A stretch of 64,000 nt of DNA from Paludisphaera soli (GTDB taxonomy: Bacteria > Planctomycetota > Planctomycetia > Isosphaerales > Isosphaeraceae). Shown piece by piece: positions 1-13,041 of the stretch (its first letter is position 1; each line of letters begins with the position of its first letter). The position numbers and the translations under genes were made by a program. Location of the stretch: the NCBI RefSeq assembly GCF_011064595.1, contig NZ_JAALJI010000014.1, positions 62,001 through 126,000 of the forward strand, written 5' to 3'. The notes under the pieces were generated by a model, which was not told where the DNA came from, did not search any database, and saw nothing but the letters and a program-made list of their open reading frames with translations.

Positions 1-482
1 AAGCCCATCCCCCAGGCGGGGCGGGCGTAGCTGTCGATGCTGCGCTGGATGGAGTTGTACCGTTGGGTCCCGGCGTTGTAGGCCGCGATCTGCTCGGCCC
101 GGTCCGGGGCCCCGCCCCCCTGATCGAACTTCGCCCGCTGGACGGGGTCGCGTGCGGTTCGGTCGTGGAAATCGTCCCCCGCCGAGTAATACTCCGCGTA
201 TCGCCCGCGTCCGCCGGGATTCCGGAACCCGCCCTGCTGATCCCCGTGGTAATACTCGGGGTACGGGTAGGGATTGTGGTGCACGATGCTCCGACGCTGC
301 TGCGGATAGTGCGCCGGCGGCCGGACGTGGGCCGGGTAAGGGGCCTCTCCCTGGCCGGCATCGGCCGCGTCGATAGCTGGCGGGGGGGGAGTCGCGTCCT
401 GCGAGACGGCGAAGCCGGAGAACGCCGCACAGGCCGCGAAGGACGCGGCTGACAACGTGGCGAGCCGGAGACGTTTAAGCAT
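1..482 (-). CDS. Secreted protein, 3' end beyond window
   Basis: The gene starts at an ATG and runs off the left edge, so only about 160 N-terminal residues are seen. The N terminus (MLKRLRLATLSAASFAACAA) is a Sec-type signal peptide, followed by a Pro-rich stretch and a Tyr/His/Gly-rich segment (PYPYPEYYHGDQQ) and then a hydrophilic helical segment. No catalytic domain is visible. This suggests a low-complexity cell-envelope protein; the rest of the gene is needed for a family assignment. No strong Shine-Dalgarno is seen before the ATG. It lies downstream of metH on the same strand, separated by about 140 bases with no recognisable feature. Confidence 0.6.
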   Translation of the reverse strand, partial: MLKRLRLATLSAASFAACAAFSGFAVSQDATPPPPAIDAADAGQGEAPYPAHVRPPAHYPQQRRSIVHHNPYPYPEYYHGDQQGGFRNPGGRGRYAEYYSAGDDFHDRTARDPVQRAKFDQGGGAPDRAEQIAAYNAGTQRYNSIQRSIDSYARPAWGMG

Positions 483-623
483 TGGTGGAAGATCCCAGGA
501 AGGAGCGGGCGCGGGCCGAACGCCTCGGACGCGATCATCTCCTGAATTCTAGGAGACGTGCGCGCCGAGAGCTTCGGAAATCCAGGAAAACCGAGACCGG
601 GGGACGGTCGCCCGCCCCCTCGC

Positions 624-4340
<3,717 letters not shown>

Positions 4341-4567
4341 GAGCAAGCGTCCAGTCGGAGAGGGGCGGCCGGGCTCCGGCGCCCATCGGAGACTTCGACG
4401 GGGGGCCGGGCGGGCGAGCCCGATGGCGGGTGCGGATGACGAGCCTCTGCCGTTAGGCATGGAATTATCCGGGCGATTTCGCACGAGTGTCAAGCGGAGT
4501 TCCGCGGCACGACGGCCTCCAGCCTCCTCGCCCGCCCACTCCCGCGATCCGGCGACGAAGGTGGACC

Positions 4568-4984
4568 ATGACCCCGTTCGATCCCGATCTCGACACGATG
4601 ACCCGGCCGACGACGGTCGCGCCCGGCGAGGTGGCGGACTTCCAGCGTCTGATCGCCAACCCCCTGCTGGCGGTTATGGCATTGCTGGGCGTCTGGGTCC
4701 TCTTCCGCTACTCCCTGGAGTCGCGGAACCTCGCCCTGTTCCTGGCGACCCTCTTCGCGGCGGCCGTCTGCCCGCTCCTCATCCAGTATCATTGTCTGGA
4801 CTGCGGCCGGACCGACCTGGCGCTGCGATCGAGGGCGCACGCCTGCGCCGCGGTCGTGCATCGTCGTCGCGCCGACGAGGACGCTCCCTTCTTCCCCCCG
4901 ACGTTGCGATCTCAGGTTAAGGCCTGGGCCCTGACCTCGGTACTGGCGGGGTTGCTCTACGCCATCTTCCGGCACCACTCCTGA
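4568..4984 (+). CDS. Small membrane protein, unknown function
   Basis: A 138-residue protein with two central hydrophobic segments ([15 protein letters not shown] and [17 protein letters not shown]), a short loop with the pair HCLDCGRTD, a basic region with several His/Cys, and a third hydrophobic segment near the C terminus ([14 protein letters not shown]). The CxxC may bind metal, but a single pair is weak evidence. The start is chosen after AAGGTGG; an in-frame ATG at 4487 would add a basic non-conserved-looking leader. It is divergent from metH and convergent, with a 20-base gap, to the glycosyltransferase. I do not recognise the family. Confidence 0.6.
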   Translation: MTPFDPDLDTMTRPTTVAPGEVADFQRLIANPLLAVMALLGVWVLFRYSLESRNLALFLATLFAAAVCPLLIQYHCLDCGRTDLALRSRAHACAAVVHRRRADEDAPFFPPTLRSQVKAWALTSVLAGLLYAIFRHHS

Positions 4985-5004
4985 GCCCGCATCGGTCCGG
5001 ACCC

Positions 5005-6168
5005 TCAGCGGGGCTCGACCAGGGGTTCGGCCTTCGACGACGCGGCGTAGCCCCGCCCTTTCCAGCGGCTGGGGCGCCCCAGGATCTTGCGGGCGAACGA
5101 ATACCACTGGATCGCCACCAGCAGCGCGACGCCCACGGGGTGAAGCAAGGCCCCGGCTAGCGACTGCCGAAATCGTCGAACCCCGATCATCCGAGGTGCC
5201 CACGCGGCCGCCACGGCGACGCCGAGCGCCCCCAGTTCGAGCCCCGTCCACGGCCGGGGCCAGGACGACGCGGCCGCGACGGCCAGCGCGAACGGGGCGA
5301 CCTGGCCCATCAGGAGGATGATGGACATGGGGACGATCAGCCCCGGCGACGCCAACGCCTCGCCCGCGTTTTTGGCGAGGCCGTGCCAGACTTCGCCCGC
5401 GTTGCGGTACATCCGGCAGGTCGCCACGTCGGTCGCGTCGAACAGGTCGTTCCGCAGGCCCGCCGCCCGGAAGGCGCGGGGTAGCTTGATGCCGTCGTGG
5501 AGGGATTCGCGGATCGCCGCGTGGCCCCCGGCCTGGAAATAGCCCTCGCGGCGGGCGACGAAGAGTTGCCCGCAGCCCGCCGAGAGGGACGGCAACTGCG
5601 TCCGCCTCATGCTCACGATCGACAGGAATCCGAGCATCACGAAGTGGATCAGCGGGATCAGCAGCCGTTCCATCAGGCTTCCCGTCACTTGCCTCGGGAT
5701 CCCGCTCGCGAGGTCGACGCCCGACTCGTCCATGAATCGACCCATCCGGGAGAGGGCGTCGGGCTTCAGGATGACGTCCGCGTCCAGGAAGACGAACAGG
5801 TCGTGACGCGCCTCCTGGGCCAGCAGCCAGCAGGCCCGTTGCTTGCCGCACCAGCCCGGCGGCGGGCCCTCCCCCGAGATCAGCCTTACGCGGTCGTCGC
5901 GCGCGGCGATCGCCCGCACGACGTCGGCCGTGGCGTCGTCGGAGTCGTCGTCGAGGACCACGACCTCGATCGGCCCGCCGGCGTTCGCGAGGATCGACTC
6001 GACGGCCCAGCCGATCGCCCGCTCCTCGTTCCGCGCCGGGATCAGGACGGAGACGGCCGGAAAGTCCTGGGGAGCCTCCGGTAGCCGCCGATAAGCTCGA
6101 AGATTCCCGACGAAGACGACCGCCGGCGGGATGGCGAAGGCCAGGCAGGCGAGGAGAAGGGAGGTCAT
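5005..6168 (-). CDS. GT2 glycosyltransferase, carotenoid-type (CrtQ-like)
   Basis: A 387-residue membrane-bound family 2 glycosyltransferase. An N-terminal hydrophobic segment precedes a GT-A fold with VSVLIPARNEERAIGWAVES, the nucleotide-binding acidic cluster VVLDDDSDD and the metal-binding FLDADV. Four to five C-terminal membrane segments follow. The WCGKQRACW segment and overall layout resemble CrtQ, which glycosylates diaponeurosporenoic acid in staphyloxanthin synthesis, and related hopanoid-associated transferases. Its ATG overlaps the stop of the acyltransferase gene (ATGA), so the two are translationally coupled, and it is the last gene of the carotenoid set. Sugar and acceptor are inferred from context only. 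Confidence 0.8.
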   Translation of the reverse strand: MTSLLLACLAFAIPPAVVFVGNLRAYRRLPEAPQDFPAVSVLIPARNEERAIGWAVESILANAGGPIEVVVLDDDSDDATADVVRAIAARDDRVRLISGEGPPPGWCGKQRACWLLAQEARHDLFVFLDADVILKPDALSRMGRFMDESGVDLASGIPRQVTGSLMERLLIPLIHFVMLGFLSIVSMRRTQLPSLSAGCGQLFVARREGYFQAGGHAAIRESLHDGIKLPRAFRAAGLRNDLFDATDVATCRMYRNAGEVWHGLAKNAGEALASPGLIVPMSIILLMGQVAPFALAVAAASSWPRPWTGLELGALGVAVAAAWAPRMIGVRRFRQSLAGALLHPVGVALLVAIQWYSFARKILGRPSRWKGRGYAASSKAEPLVEPR

Positions 6169-7007
6169 GAGGGTGGACCGTCGGAGTACTGGTGGACCTG
6201 GTGTTCGCTCGTGAATCGCTGGCCCCGGAGCGCGTACCGGAGCCGGCGTCCGAATTCATAGACCCCGCCGACGCCCGCGGAACCCCGGACCAGGGTGTCG
6301 AAAGGCCCTTCTTCCCGCGTCAGCGAGGCGGCCGCCAGCCCATCTTGCGCCTCGACGAGGGCGGCTTCCAGCCTCCGCGTCCAGGAATCGGCCGATTCGG
6401 CCCCTCCGTCGACGACCGGGATCCAGGCACCGAAGCGGACGAGGATCTCGGGCCGCCGGTCGTTCCAGAACGGATACTCGATGGCGAGCGGGACGACCGA
6501 GGCGTGGGACGTGCGATGGAGGAGCCGGCCGAGTCCTTCTTTGAAGCGGACGGGCCGGTCCCGGACGTCGACGAAGCGGCCCTGTGGAGTGATCCACAGA
6601 ACCGACTCCGGCTGCGAGAGGATCGCCGAGCATCGGCGGAGGAACGCGAGGCCGCCTCGCGCGGTCTCCAGTTCGATGCCGAAGATCCCGACCCTTTCCA
6701 GGACCCGATATTGATTCACGCCCCCCGCATCCATCGGCGCGTAGTGGAGGCGCGATGGGCCGAACGACTCGCTCAAGATCAGGGCGACCATCGGGTCCCA
6801 CCAGGACGCGTGGTTCATGACCACGATCAGCGGGCCGGGCGGCGGGGGCTGGAGGTTCCCGAGCCGATCGACGCGAAGCGCGTGGAAGTTCTTCGCGACG
6901 AACCGTCGGCAATACTTGCGGAACCCTTTGAAGAACCACGGGTAGCTCGGGGGGAGGGCGGAGGGCGCCTCCCCCCGAGCCTTGGAGGCTCGGGCGGCGC
7001 GCGGCAT
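6165..7007 (-). CDS. PlsC-type acyltransferase in carotenoid cluster
   Basis: A 280-residue 1-acyl-glycerol-3-phosphate acyltransferase-like protein. The family block I is NHASWWDP, with the Asp four residues after the His (NHxSxxD); block III is the ITPQGRF region (usual form EGTR-like, here weakly conserved). The start ATG shares one base with the stop of the upstream desaturase gene (TGATG), and the stop overlaps the glycosyltransferase start, so all three are one coupled operon. Context suggests it acylates the sugar of a glycosylated carotenoid, the step CrtO performs in Staphylococcus with an unrelated enzyme. A general phospholipid acyltransferase role cannot be excluded. Confidence 0.8.
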   Translation of the reverse strand: MPRAARASKARGEAPSALPPSYPWFFKGFRKYCRRFVAKNFHALRVDRLGNLQPPPPGPLIVVMNHASWWDPMVALILSESFGPSRLHYAPMDAGGVNQYRVLERVGIFGIELETARGGLAFLRRCSAILSQPESVLWITPQGRFVDVRDRPVRFKEGLGRLLHRTSHASVVPLAIEYPFWNDRRPEILVRFGAWIPVVDGGAESADSWTRRLEAALVEAQDGLAAASLTREEGPFDTLVRGSAGVGGVYEFGRRLRYALRGQRFTSEHQVHQYSDGPPS

Positions 7008-8584
7008 CAGGAGACGCCCACCGGCGGCCCCGAGGCCCGCTTGGCGAGCGGCTCCCGAGTCGGCTCGACCAGGCCGTCGGAGTCGAGGGCGTCGGCGGCG
7101 ATCCAGCCCGACATCAGGACCATCGGCATGCCCGGCCCCGGATGCGCCGCGCCTCCCGCGAGGTAGAGCCCGGGGACGTCCGGGCTGCGATTGGCCGGCT
7201 TGAATCCGCCGCTCAGCCGGCCGTGACTCGCGAGCCCGTAGATCGCGCCGTTCAGGACGCGGTAACGGTCGTGGATGTCCTGCGGCGTCAACCACCGCTC
7301 GAACTTGATGTGCTTCTCCAGGTCGGTCAGGCCCGCCGTCCGTTCGAGCTTGTCGAGGATCGTCTTGCGGTAGGTCGGATAGAGGGTCGACCAGTCGTGG
7401 TGCGGGCGGAGGTAGGGCGTGTGCACCAGGACGTAGAGGGCCTCGCCGCCCGGCGGTGCCGTCTCGGGCTCCGTCCCGGCCGTCGCGCAGACGTAGCAGG
7501 TCGGGTCCGGCGCGGGCTCGCCCTTGTTGTAGATGAAGTCAAACTCCTCGTGCGGGTCTCGCGAGAAGACGAAGTCGTGATGCCGCAGGTGCTCGTAGCG
7601 ACGGTCCAGACCCAGGTACATGACGACGCCCGAGCAGGCCGGCTCGTACTTCCGACGCCCTTCGAACTTCTTCGCGGCCTTCTGATCCGTCAGCAATTCC
7701 CGATGGGTGCGGACGGCGTCGGAATTGGAGACGACGGCCGCGAGCGGGACCTGCCGCCCGTCGGACAGCAGGACGCCCGAAACCTTCCCCTTCGCATCGG
7801 TCTGGATCGACTCGACCGAGGCCCCGGGGACCAACTCGACGCCCAACTCGCCCGCCAGCTTGACGAGGGCCTCGGCCACGGCGCGGGTTCCGCCGCGGGG
7901 GTACCAGACCCCCTCGCCGGTCTGCATCTGCGCGATGCCGCAGAGGATCGCCGGGGAGAGGTCGGGCGACGAGCCGACGTACTGCGTAAAGTGGTCGAGC
8001 ATCTGCGCGACCCGGTCGTCCTTGACGAAGTTCCGGACGGTCCGGCCGACCGTGCTCCAGGGTCGCATCCGCAGGACGTCGGCCAGCATCGCCACGTTGA
8101 AAGTAGCGGACGGGTCGAACATGTCGCGGACGGAGCCGATCGACTTCCAGAAGTAGAACCGCTGCGAGATCTCCTCCAGCTTCTTCGAGAAGTCGAGGAA
8201 ACGGCCGTACTGACCGGACGCGTCGCCGCCGGGAGTGAAGGCGTCGAGCGCCTCGGCCATCCGAGCGCGGTCGGCGTGTAGGTCGAGGACCGTGCCGTCG
8301 TCGAAGAACGAGCGCCACTGGGGGTCGAGGTTGATCAGGTCCAGCTCGTCCTTCACGTCGCGGCCGGCCTCCGCGAAGATCTTCGCCAGGACCGAGGGCA
8401 TCAGGAGGATCGTCGGCCCCATGTCGAACCGATATCCGGCCTCGGCCAGCACGGCCGCCTTGCCGCCGAGCCAGGGATTCTTGTCGAACAGGACGACGTC
8501 GTAGCCCCGCGCGCCCAGGACGCAGGCCGAAGCCAGCCCGGCCAGCCCGCCGCCGACGACGCCGATGCGTTCCGATTTGCTCAT
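7007..8584 (-). CDS. CrtI/CrtN-family carotenoid desaturase or oxidase
   Basis: A 525-residue FAD-dependent oxidoreductase of the phytoene/diapophytoene desaturase family. The Rossmann FAD motif is at the N terminus (GVVGGGLAGLASACVLGARG), followed by FDKNPWLGGKA, and the family C-terminal signature is present as GGAAHPGPGMPMVLMSGW. The start is the second Met, placed 10 bases after AAGGA; an ATG six codons upstream lacks a ribosome site. It lies 21 bases after the second family member and shares one base with the acyltransferase gene. The pair likely performs sequential desaturation and terminal oxidation of a C30 backbone (CrtN and CrtP roles), but which copy does which cannot be settled by reading. 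Confidence 0.87.
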   Translation of the reverse strand: MSKSERIGVVGGGLAGLASACVLGARGYDVVLFDKNPWLGGKAAVLAEAGYRFDMGPTILLMPSVLAKIFAEAGRDVKDELDLINLDPQWRSFFDDGTVLDLHADRARMAEALDAFTPGGDASGQYGRFLDFSKKLEEISQRFYFWKSIGSVRDMFDPSATFNVAMLADVLRMRPWSTVGRTVRNFVKDDRVAQMLDHFTQYVGSSPDLSPAILCGIAQMQTGEGVWYPRGGTRAVAEALVKLAGELGVELVPGASVESIQTDAKGKVSGVLLSDGRQVPLAAVVSNSDAVRTHRELLTDQKAAKKFEGRRKYEPACSGVVMYLGLDRRYEHLRHHDFVFSRDPHEEFDFIYNKGEPAPDPTCYVCATAGTEPETAPPGGEALYVLVHTPYLRPHHDWSTLYPTYRKTILDKLERTAGLTDLEKHIKFERWLTPQDIHDRYRVLNGAIYGLASHGRLSGGFKPANRSPDVPGLYLAGGAAHPGPGMPMVLMSGWIAADALDSDGLVEPTREPLAKRASGPPVGVS

Positions 8585-8605
8585 AAGATCAGATTCCTTC
8601 ATGAT

Positions 8606-10147
8606 TCAGACGACCCCGGCGAGGGGCGGGAGCGGGACGTCGTCGGAGTCGACCGGGACCGAAACGCCCAGGTCGCGGCCCACGAGCTTCGACGTGATCC
8701 GGGCGGATTCGAAGATGACGGGGAGTCCGCTCCCCGGGTGCGTCCCCCCGCCGACGAGGTAGACCGACCGGAGGTCCTCGAAGCGATTCCGGGGCCGCAG
8801 GTAGAGCATCTGCCGCAGGTTATGGGACAGGTTGAAGGTCGCCCCGAGATGGATCTCGTAGTCCTGATCCCAGTCGGCCGGCGTGACCTGACGCTCGAAC
8901 ACGATCCGCGACGCCACGTCCTTCAGGCCGAGCTTGCCGAGCTGGCGGACGGCCAGATCCCGGAACGCCGGGGCCTCGCGGGCCCAGTCGACGTTGTCGT
9001 GCTGGTGCGTGACCGGGAGGAGGACGTACAGCGTGCTCTTGCCGTCGGGAGCCAGGGACGGGTCGGTGACGCACGCGTTCTGGACGTAGAACGACGGGTC
9101 GCGCGACAGGACGTGTCGCTTCTCGATGTCGTCCAGATTCGCGATGTAGTCCTCGGCCAGGTAGATCGTGTGGTGGGCGAGGTCGTCGTAACGGCCCTCG
9201 ATCCCCAGGTAGAGCATGTACGTCGAGCAGGAGAACCGCTTGCGGGCGATCTTCCGATCCGACCAGCGGGGCCGCAGCTCGTCCGGCACCAGCCGGCTCA
9301 TCGCCCTCGCGAAGTCGGCGTTGATGACGAGGGCGTCGCACTCATGGACGCCCGACCGCGAGCGTACTCCCACGGCCTTGCGACCCTCGAACAGGATCTC
9401 CTCGACTTCGTCGTCCAGCGAGATCGTCGCTCCCAGGTCCTGCGCCACGCGGGACATCGCCTCGGAGACCGCGCCGCAGCCGCCGATCGGGTGGAACACT
9501 CCGTACTCATACTCAAGGAATGACAGTATCGAGAACAGGCTGGGGCAATTGAACGGCGACATCCCCAGGTACTTCGACTGGAAGGTCATCGCCAGCCGGA
9601 TGCGGGGGTCGTGGAAGTAGCGCTTCAATTCGCCGTCGAGCGACAGCCAGGGGCGGAGCAGGGGAAGCATCCGGGCGAGCTTCGGCGAGAGCAGGTCGCG
9701 GAACCGCAGGAAGGGCGATTCCAAGACGGTCCGGAACTGGTCCATCTTGACCCGGTTGTCGGCCATGAACCGCCTGAGTTGCGCGGCGTCGTGAGGCGAG
9801 AAGGCAGCGATCTCCCGTTCCATCCGCTCGACGTCGGGCGTGGCCTTCAGCTCGCCGCCGCCGCCGAAGACCAGGTGGTACTGCGGATCGAGTCGTACCA
9901 TCCGGGTCTCCGCGTGGAGGTCGCGTCCCACGGCGGAGAAGATCGATTCCAGGACCCTCGGATAGAGGAAGAAGGTGGGCCCCAAGTCGAACCGGAAGCC
10001 ATCCGACTCAAACGTCGACGTCCGGCCGCCGACCTGGGACTGACGCTCGAGCACGGTGACGGAGCATCCTGCCGACGCGAGGAGCATGGCGGCCGCCAAC
10101 CCCCCGGGCCCCGCCCCGATGACGACGACTCGTTTCTTGCGACTCAT
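8606..10147 (-). CDS. CrtI/CrtP-family carotenoid oxidoreductase
   Basis: A 513-residue second member of the CrtI/CrtN/CrtP family. The N-terminal dinucleotide motif is VVVIGAGPGGLAAAMLLASA with VLERQSQVGGRT after it, and the C-terminal signature is GGGTHPGSGLPVIFESARIT. It is clearly paralogous to, but not a recent copy of, its downstream neighbour. The start MSRKKRVVVIG is chosen because the open frame upstream to 10255 is arginine-rich and unlike coding sequence. It is the first gene of the minus-strand carotenoid run. No squalene/phytoene synthase gene (hpnCDE or crtB/crtM) lies in the window, so the substrate must come from elsewhere. Confidence 0.87.
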   Translation of the reverse strand: MSRKKRVVVIGAGPGGLAAAMLLASAGCSVTVLERQSQVGGRTSTFESDGFRFDLGPTFFLYPRVLESIFSAVGRDLHAETRMVRLDPQYHLVFGGGGELKATPDVERMEREIAAFSPHDAAQLRRFMADNRVKMDQFRTVLESPFLRFRDLLSPKLARMLPLLRPWLSLDGELKRYFHDPRIRLAMTFQSKYLGMSPFNCPSLFSILSFLEYEYGVFHPIGGCGAVSEAMSRVAQDLGATISLDDEVEEILFEGRKAVGVRSRSGVHECDALVINADFARAMSRLVPDELRPRWSDRKIARKRFSCSTYMLYLGIEGRYDDLAHHTIYLAEDYIANLDDIEKRHVLSRDPSFYVQNACVTDPSLAPDGKSTLYVLLPVTHQHDNVDWAREAPAFRDLAVRQLGKLGLKDVASRIVFERQVTPADWDQDYEIHLGATFNLSHNLRQMLYLRPRNRFEDLRSVYLVGGGTHPGSGLPVIFESARITSKLVGRDLGVSVPVDSDDVPLPPLAGVV

Positions 10148-10273
10148 CGGCCGTCTGTATCTCCGTAAATCGGCGTCCCGGCGCCGGCCGTCGTCCCAGC
10201 CTCTCCCACCTCGGAGCGATCCTGCAGGCGTTGATCTCGGCGAAACGGCCGACATCTGCGGGACTATCTGAAA

Positions 10274-11443
10274 TTACGACAAATTCTGTTCAGAGATCAA
10301 GCGGGCGATCGGACGAGTCCCCGGCGTGTGCTCCAGGATGATCTTGAAGATCACGGTCAAGGGGACGGCCAGGACAAGGCCGACGAAGCCCCAGAGCAAG
10401 CTCCAGAAGGCCAGACCGATGAGGACGACCAGCGGGTTGAGCCCGAGGGCCTTGCCCGTCATGGCCGGCTCGATGAGATTCGCGGTGACCCCGTGGATGG
10501 TCAGCAGGATCCCGGCGAACGCCAGCGGGGGCCAGACGTTCGGGAACTCCAGGAACGCGATCGCCAGCGGCGGGATGACGGAGATGAGCGGCCCGATGTA
10601 CGGCAGGAAGTTCCCGAAGAACGTGAGGACGCCCCACGTCGCCCCCCCGGTGATCCCGAACGCCATGCACAGCGCCCAGACCGGGATGGCCACGAGCAGG
10701 CTCGCCTTGACCTTCACCAACAGGTATTCCGAGACCGCCTCGTTGATCGACTCGACGATCTCCAGGATCCTCCCCGCCCGCGCCGAGGAGAAGCTCGATC
10801 GGATGCGCGCCGGGACCGTCGAGGCCGATTGCAGCAGGAAGATCATGTAAAACGCGATCACGACGGACTCCAGCGCCATCGACATGAAGGCCGAGGCGGC
10901 CCCCCGGACGAGGCGCTGCGACATCTCGGCCGTCAACGAGTCCTCCTCGGTCGTCTCGTCCCGGACCGTGCCGTCCCCCGCGAACGCTGGGGTGACCGAG
11001 GCGACCGCCCGTCGCACGGCTCGCTCCAGTTCCGCCTCGCGTTCCTGGTACCGGGCGCGGCTCTGGTCGATGCTCACGATGTCGTGATAGACCATCCGTC
11101 CGAGCGCGAGGATGCCGAGCGTGAATCCGAAGGTGATGAGCAGGAAGGCGAAGACGGGCCGGACTCGCCGACGCAAACGATTGTAGAAGGGCAGGAAGAG
11201 ATAGCAGAGGAGGACCGCGATCAAGAGCGGACGGAGGACCGGTTCGAGACGTTCCAGCAGGTAGAGGCTGGTCGCGACGCTGATCAGCGTGAACGCCAAG
11301 GAGCGCGAGCCCCCCAGCTCCGACGCCTTTTCCAGGATGGAACCCGCCGCCTCCAACTCCGGCGAGGCGTCGGGAGCCGCCGACGGGGGGGACTCGAAGG
11401 AGGAGGGCGGGAGGCCCGGATAATCGCCTGTGTGTGCATCCAT
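10274..11443 (-). CDS. AI-2E family transporter (PF01594 permease)
   Basis: A 389-residue multi-pass inner-membrane protein. After a Pro/Ser-rich cytoplasmic N terminus come two hydrophobic segments, a charged helical region of about 90 residues, then the family's C-terminal cluster of membrane segments with FFGNFLPYIGPLISVIPP, the ANLIEPAMTGKALGLNPLVV motif and WGFVGLVLAVPL. These are hallmarks of the YhhT/PerM/TqsA family. The exported substrate cannot be inferred; family members include autoinducer-2 exporters and Na+/H+ antiporters. It is separated from the carotenoid genes by 126 bases, so shared transcription is possible but unproven. Confidence 0.88.
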   Translation of the reverse strand: MDAHTGDYPGLPPSSFESPPSAAPDASPELEAAGSILEKASELGGSRSLAFTLISVATSLYLLERLEPVLRPLLIAVLLCYLFLPFYNRLRRRVRPVFAFLLITFGFTLGILALGRMVYHDIVSIDQSRARYQEREAELERAVRRAVASVTPAFAGDGTVRDETTEEDSLTAEMSQRLVRGAASAFMSMALESVVIAFYMIFLLQSASTVPARIRSSFSSARAGRILEIVESINEAVSEYLLVKVKASLLVAIPVWALCMAFGITGGATWGVLTFFGNFLPYIGPLISVIPPLAIAFLEFPNVWPPLAFAGILLTIHGVTANLIEPAMTGKALGLNPLVVLIGLAFWSLLWGFVGLVLAVPLTVIFKIILEHTPGTRPIARLISEQNLS

Positions 11444-11457
11444 CGTAAACGCGCTCC

Positions 11458-12180
11458 TCAGTGTCGAAGGGCACCGTCATTAGTCCAGGGAATCGCGGAC
11501 TCAACCCAGTCGAGAAGCTCCGTGGGGTCGAGTTTCGCAGCGAAGTCGGCGAGGGCGTTGCCCAACGGGCAGCCGAATCCGGCCCAGAATCCTTCCAGCG
11601 GGTCGATCCGGAGGCCGGAATTCCGAGGCCGCGGCACACCCTGCCCGACCTCGCCGGCGGGCATGGCCGAGATCGGAACCGCGTCGAAACCGAAGGCTCG
11701 GACGATCGGCCGAGCCCACGTCGGCCTGTCCATCACCTCGGGGCCGACGACGTTGATCAGCCCGGAGACCGCCGTCCCGTCCAGGCGGACCACGGCGCGA
11801 TCGACGTTCAGGCGGTGGGTAGGGCCGCTCGGGATGGTGGGAGGCTCGCGCCGGCTCATCGTACGGATGAGCTGGCAGGCGAAATTCTCGCCCTGTCGCT
11901 CCGGCCCGAAGGCTGGGCAAGTTCGAGACGTCGTGAGGCGATCCCCCAACGTGCGTTCGAGCACGGCCCCGGCGTGGTGATCGTCGCAACCGCGAATCCA
12001 GAGCGGATTGGTCGGCGACTCCTGGGATGGGGGCCCATGGGGACGGTCGAAGACGTCGGTCGAGGTGGGAGTCGGTCGAGAAGCCGACGAAAGGGCTGAC
12101 GGACTGGGCGTCGCGGAGCGCCTTCCAGGGCTCCTTGGCGCCGGCGTCCTCGGATGACAGAACGTCGGGTCGCGCGACCG
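11458..12180 (-). pseudogene. Decayed rmlD-like dTDP-4-dehydrorhamnose reductase
   Basis: The C-terminal part reads like RmlD/sugar-nucleotide reductases: FGPERQGENFACQLIRTMSR, a VDRAVVRL stretch, SGLINVVGPEVMDRPTWARP, IVRAFGFD and PRPRNSGLRIDPLEGF. The middle (STDVFDRPHGP..ESPTNP) matches the usual STDxVFDG..GP..E..xxNP. Two frames are needed to read it, because gtcggtcgag is repeated 16 bases apart at 12055 and 12071; removing one 16-base unit restores one continuous frame through FVGFSTDVFDRPHGP. The catalytic YxxxK and the N-terminal GxxGxxG cannot be seen, so further decay is present. The upstream limit is approximate. A short protein could still be made from an internal ATG at 11964. 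Confidence 0.62.
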
Positions 12181-12387
12181 TGAGCGGTGACGACATCCCG
12201 GATCCGCTCCTTCCCAGATGCCGCGCCAGGCGCGGCCGCCTCGTCGGCCTGGCCGATCCGAGCGACATCATAAGGCTGGCGGGATCGGGAAGGAAGCGTG
12301 GGGTAGATGGATTCGGATCGGGGTCGGACTGTCGCGCCGCGGGCCCCTCGCTCGCGGAAGGGCCGCGCGGAGCGTTTCCCTCGTCCG

Positions 12388-13041
12388 TCAGCTGTTCCGG
12401 GTGCCGAACACGCCACCCCGAGGGCCGAACGCCGCGACGTACGAAGGCAGGATGCCGAGCGTGCCGTTCGTCCCCCCCGCGAGGGTGACGAATCGGACGC
12501 GCTGCATGTTGCTGGCGAGTTCGGCGCGGTCCGCGGCGGTGCCGATGGCGTTCTCCATCAGTTCGGCGACGGAGAGATCGCCCTCCGACGTCCCGTCGAG
12601 GGCGGGGTTGGCGCTCGTCAGGGCCGTGCGATTGGAGAGACCGACCCCTCCCGTCGGGTTCCCGGCGCCTAGGCCTCGTCCGTAAGGGAGCTTGACCTCC
12701 AGGGCGGCCAGCCGGGAGTCGAGGCTCGCCAGGCCCGTCCCGGCGCGATAGAGGTACGGCTGCGAGCCCTGCCCGTAGGTGCCGACCCCCACCTTGTCGT
12801 AGAAGCGAGCGGTGAAGCCCCCCTCGCGATCGTAGAGCGTCAGGACGTTGCGCGAGAAGTTGTTGATCGCCACGTCCACCGACCGCTGGACGTTCTCGTA
12901 GGTCCGGCTGGTCAGCACGAAGGCGCCTTTCAGGCCCAAGGTGTTCGATCCTCCCCACGCGGCCGGGAACCGGAAGCCGCTCAGGAGGGCGCGGGCTTCC
13001 ATCGGGTTCGGCTGCTCCGGCACGAACTGGTGCTTCTTCAT
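12388..13041 (-). CDS. Hypothetical protein with planctomycete N-terminal tag
   Basis: A 217-residue protein beginning MKKHQFVPEQPNPMEARALLSGF after a good GGGAG site. The 'P-x-MEARALLSG' segment is the short N-terminal tag common on planctomycete extracellular proteins (usually LExRxLLS), which often stands in place of a normal signal peptide. The rest is mixed alpha/beta with LKGAFVLTSRTYENVQRSV, a Gly/Thr/Asn-rich centre and the end GGVFGTRNS. No enzymatic motif is visible. It is probably exported or surface associated. I do not know the family. It lies between the kinase gene and the rmlD remnant. Confidence 0.68.
   Translation of the reverse strand: MKKHQFVPEQPNPMEARALLSGFRFPAAWGGSNTLGLKGAFVLTSRTYENVQRSVDVAINNFSRNVLTLYDREGGFTARFYDKVGVGTYGQGSQPYLYRAGTGLASLDSRLAALEVKLPYGRGLGAGNPTGGVGLSNRTALTSANPALDGTSEGDLSVAELMENAIGTAADRAELASNMQRVRFVTLAGGTNGTLGILPSYVAAFGPRGGVFGTRNS

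Noticed and set aside
4341-4567. Cobalamin riboswitch before metH
   Set aside because: No B12-box-like conserved segment could be found, and the region is short and GC-rich.
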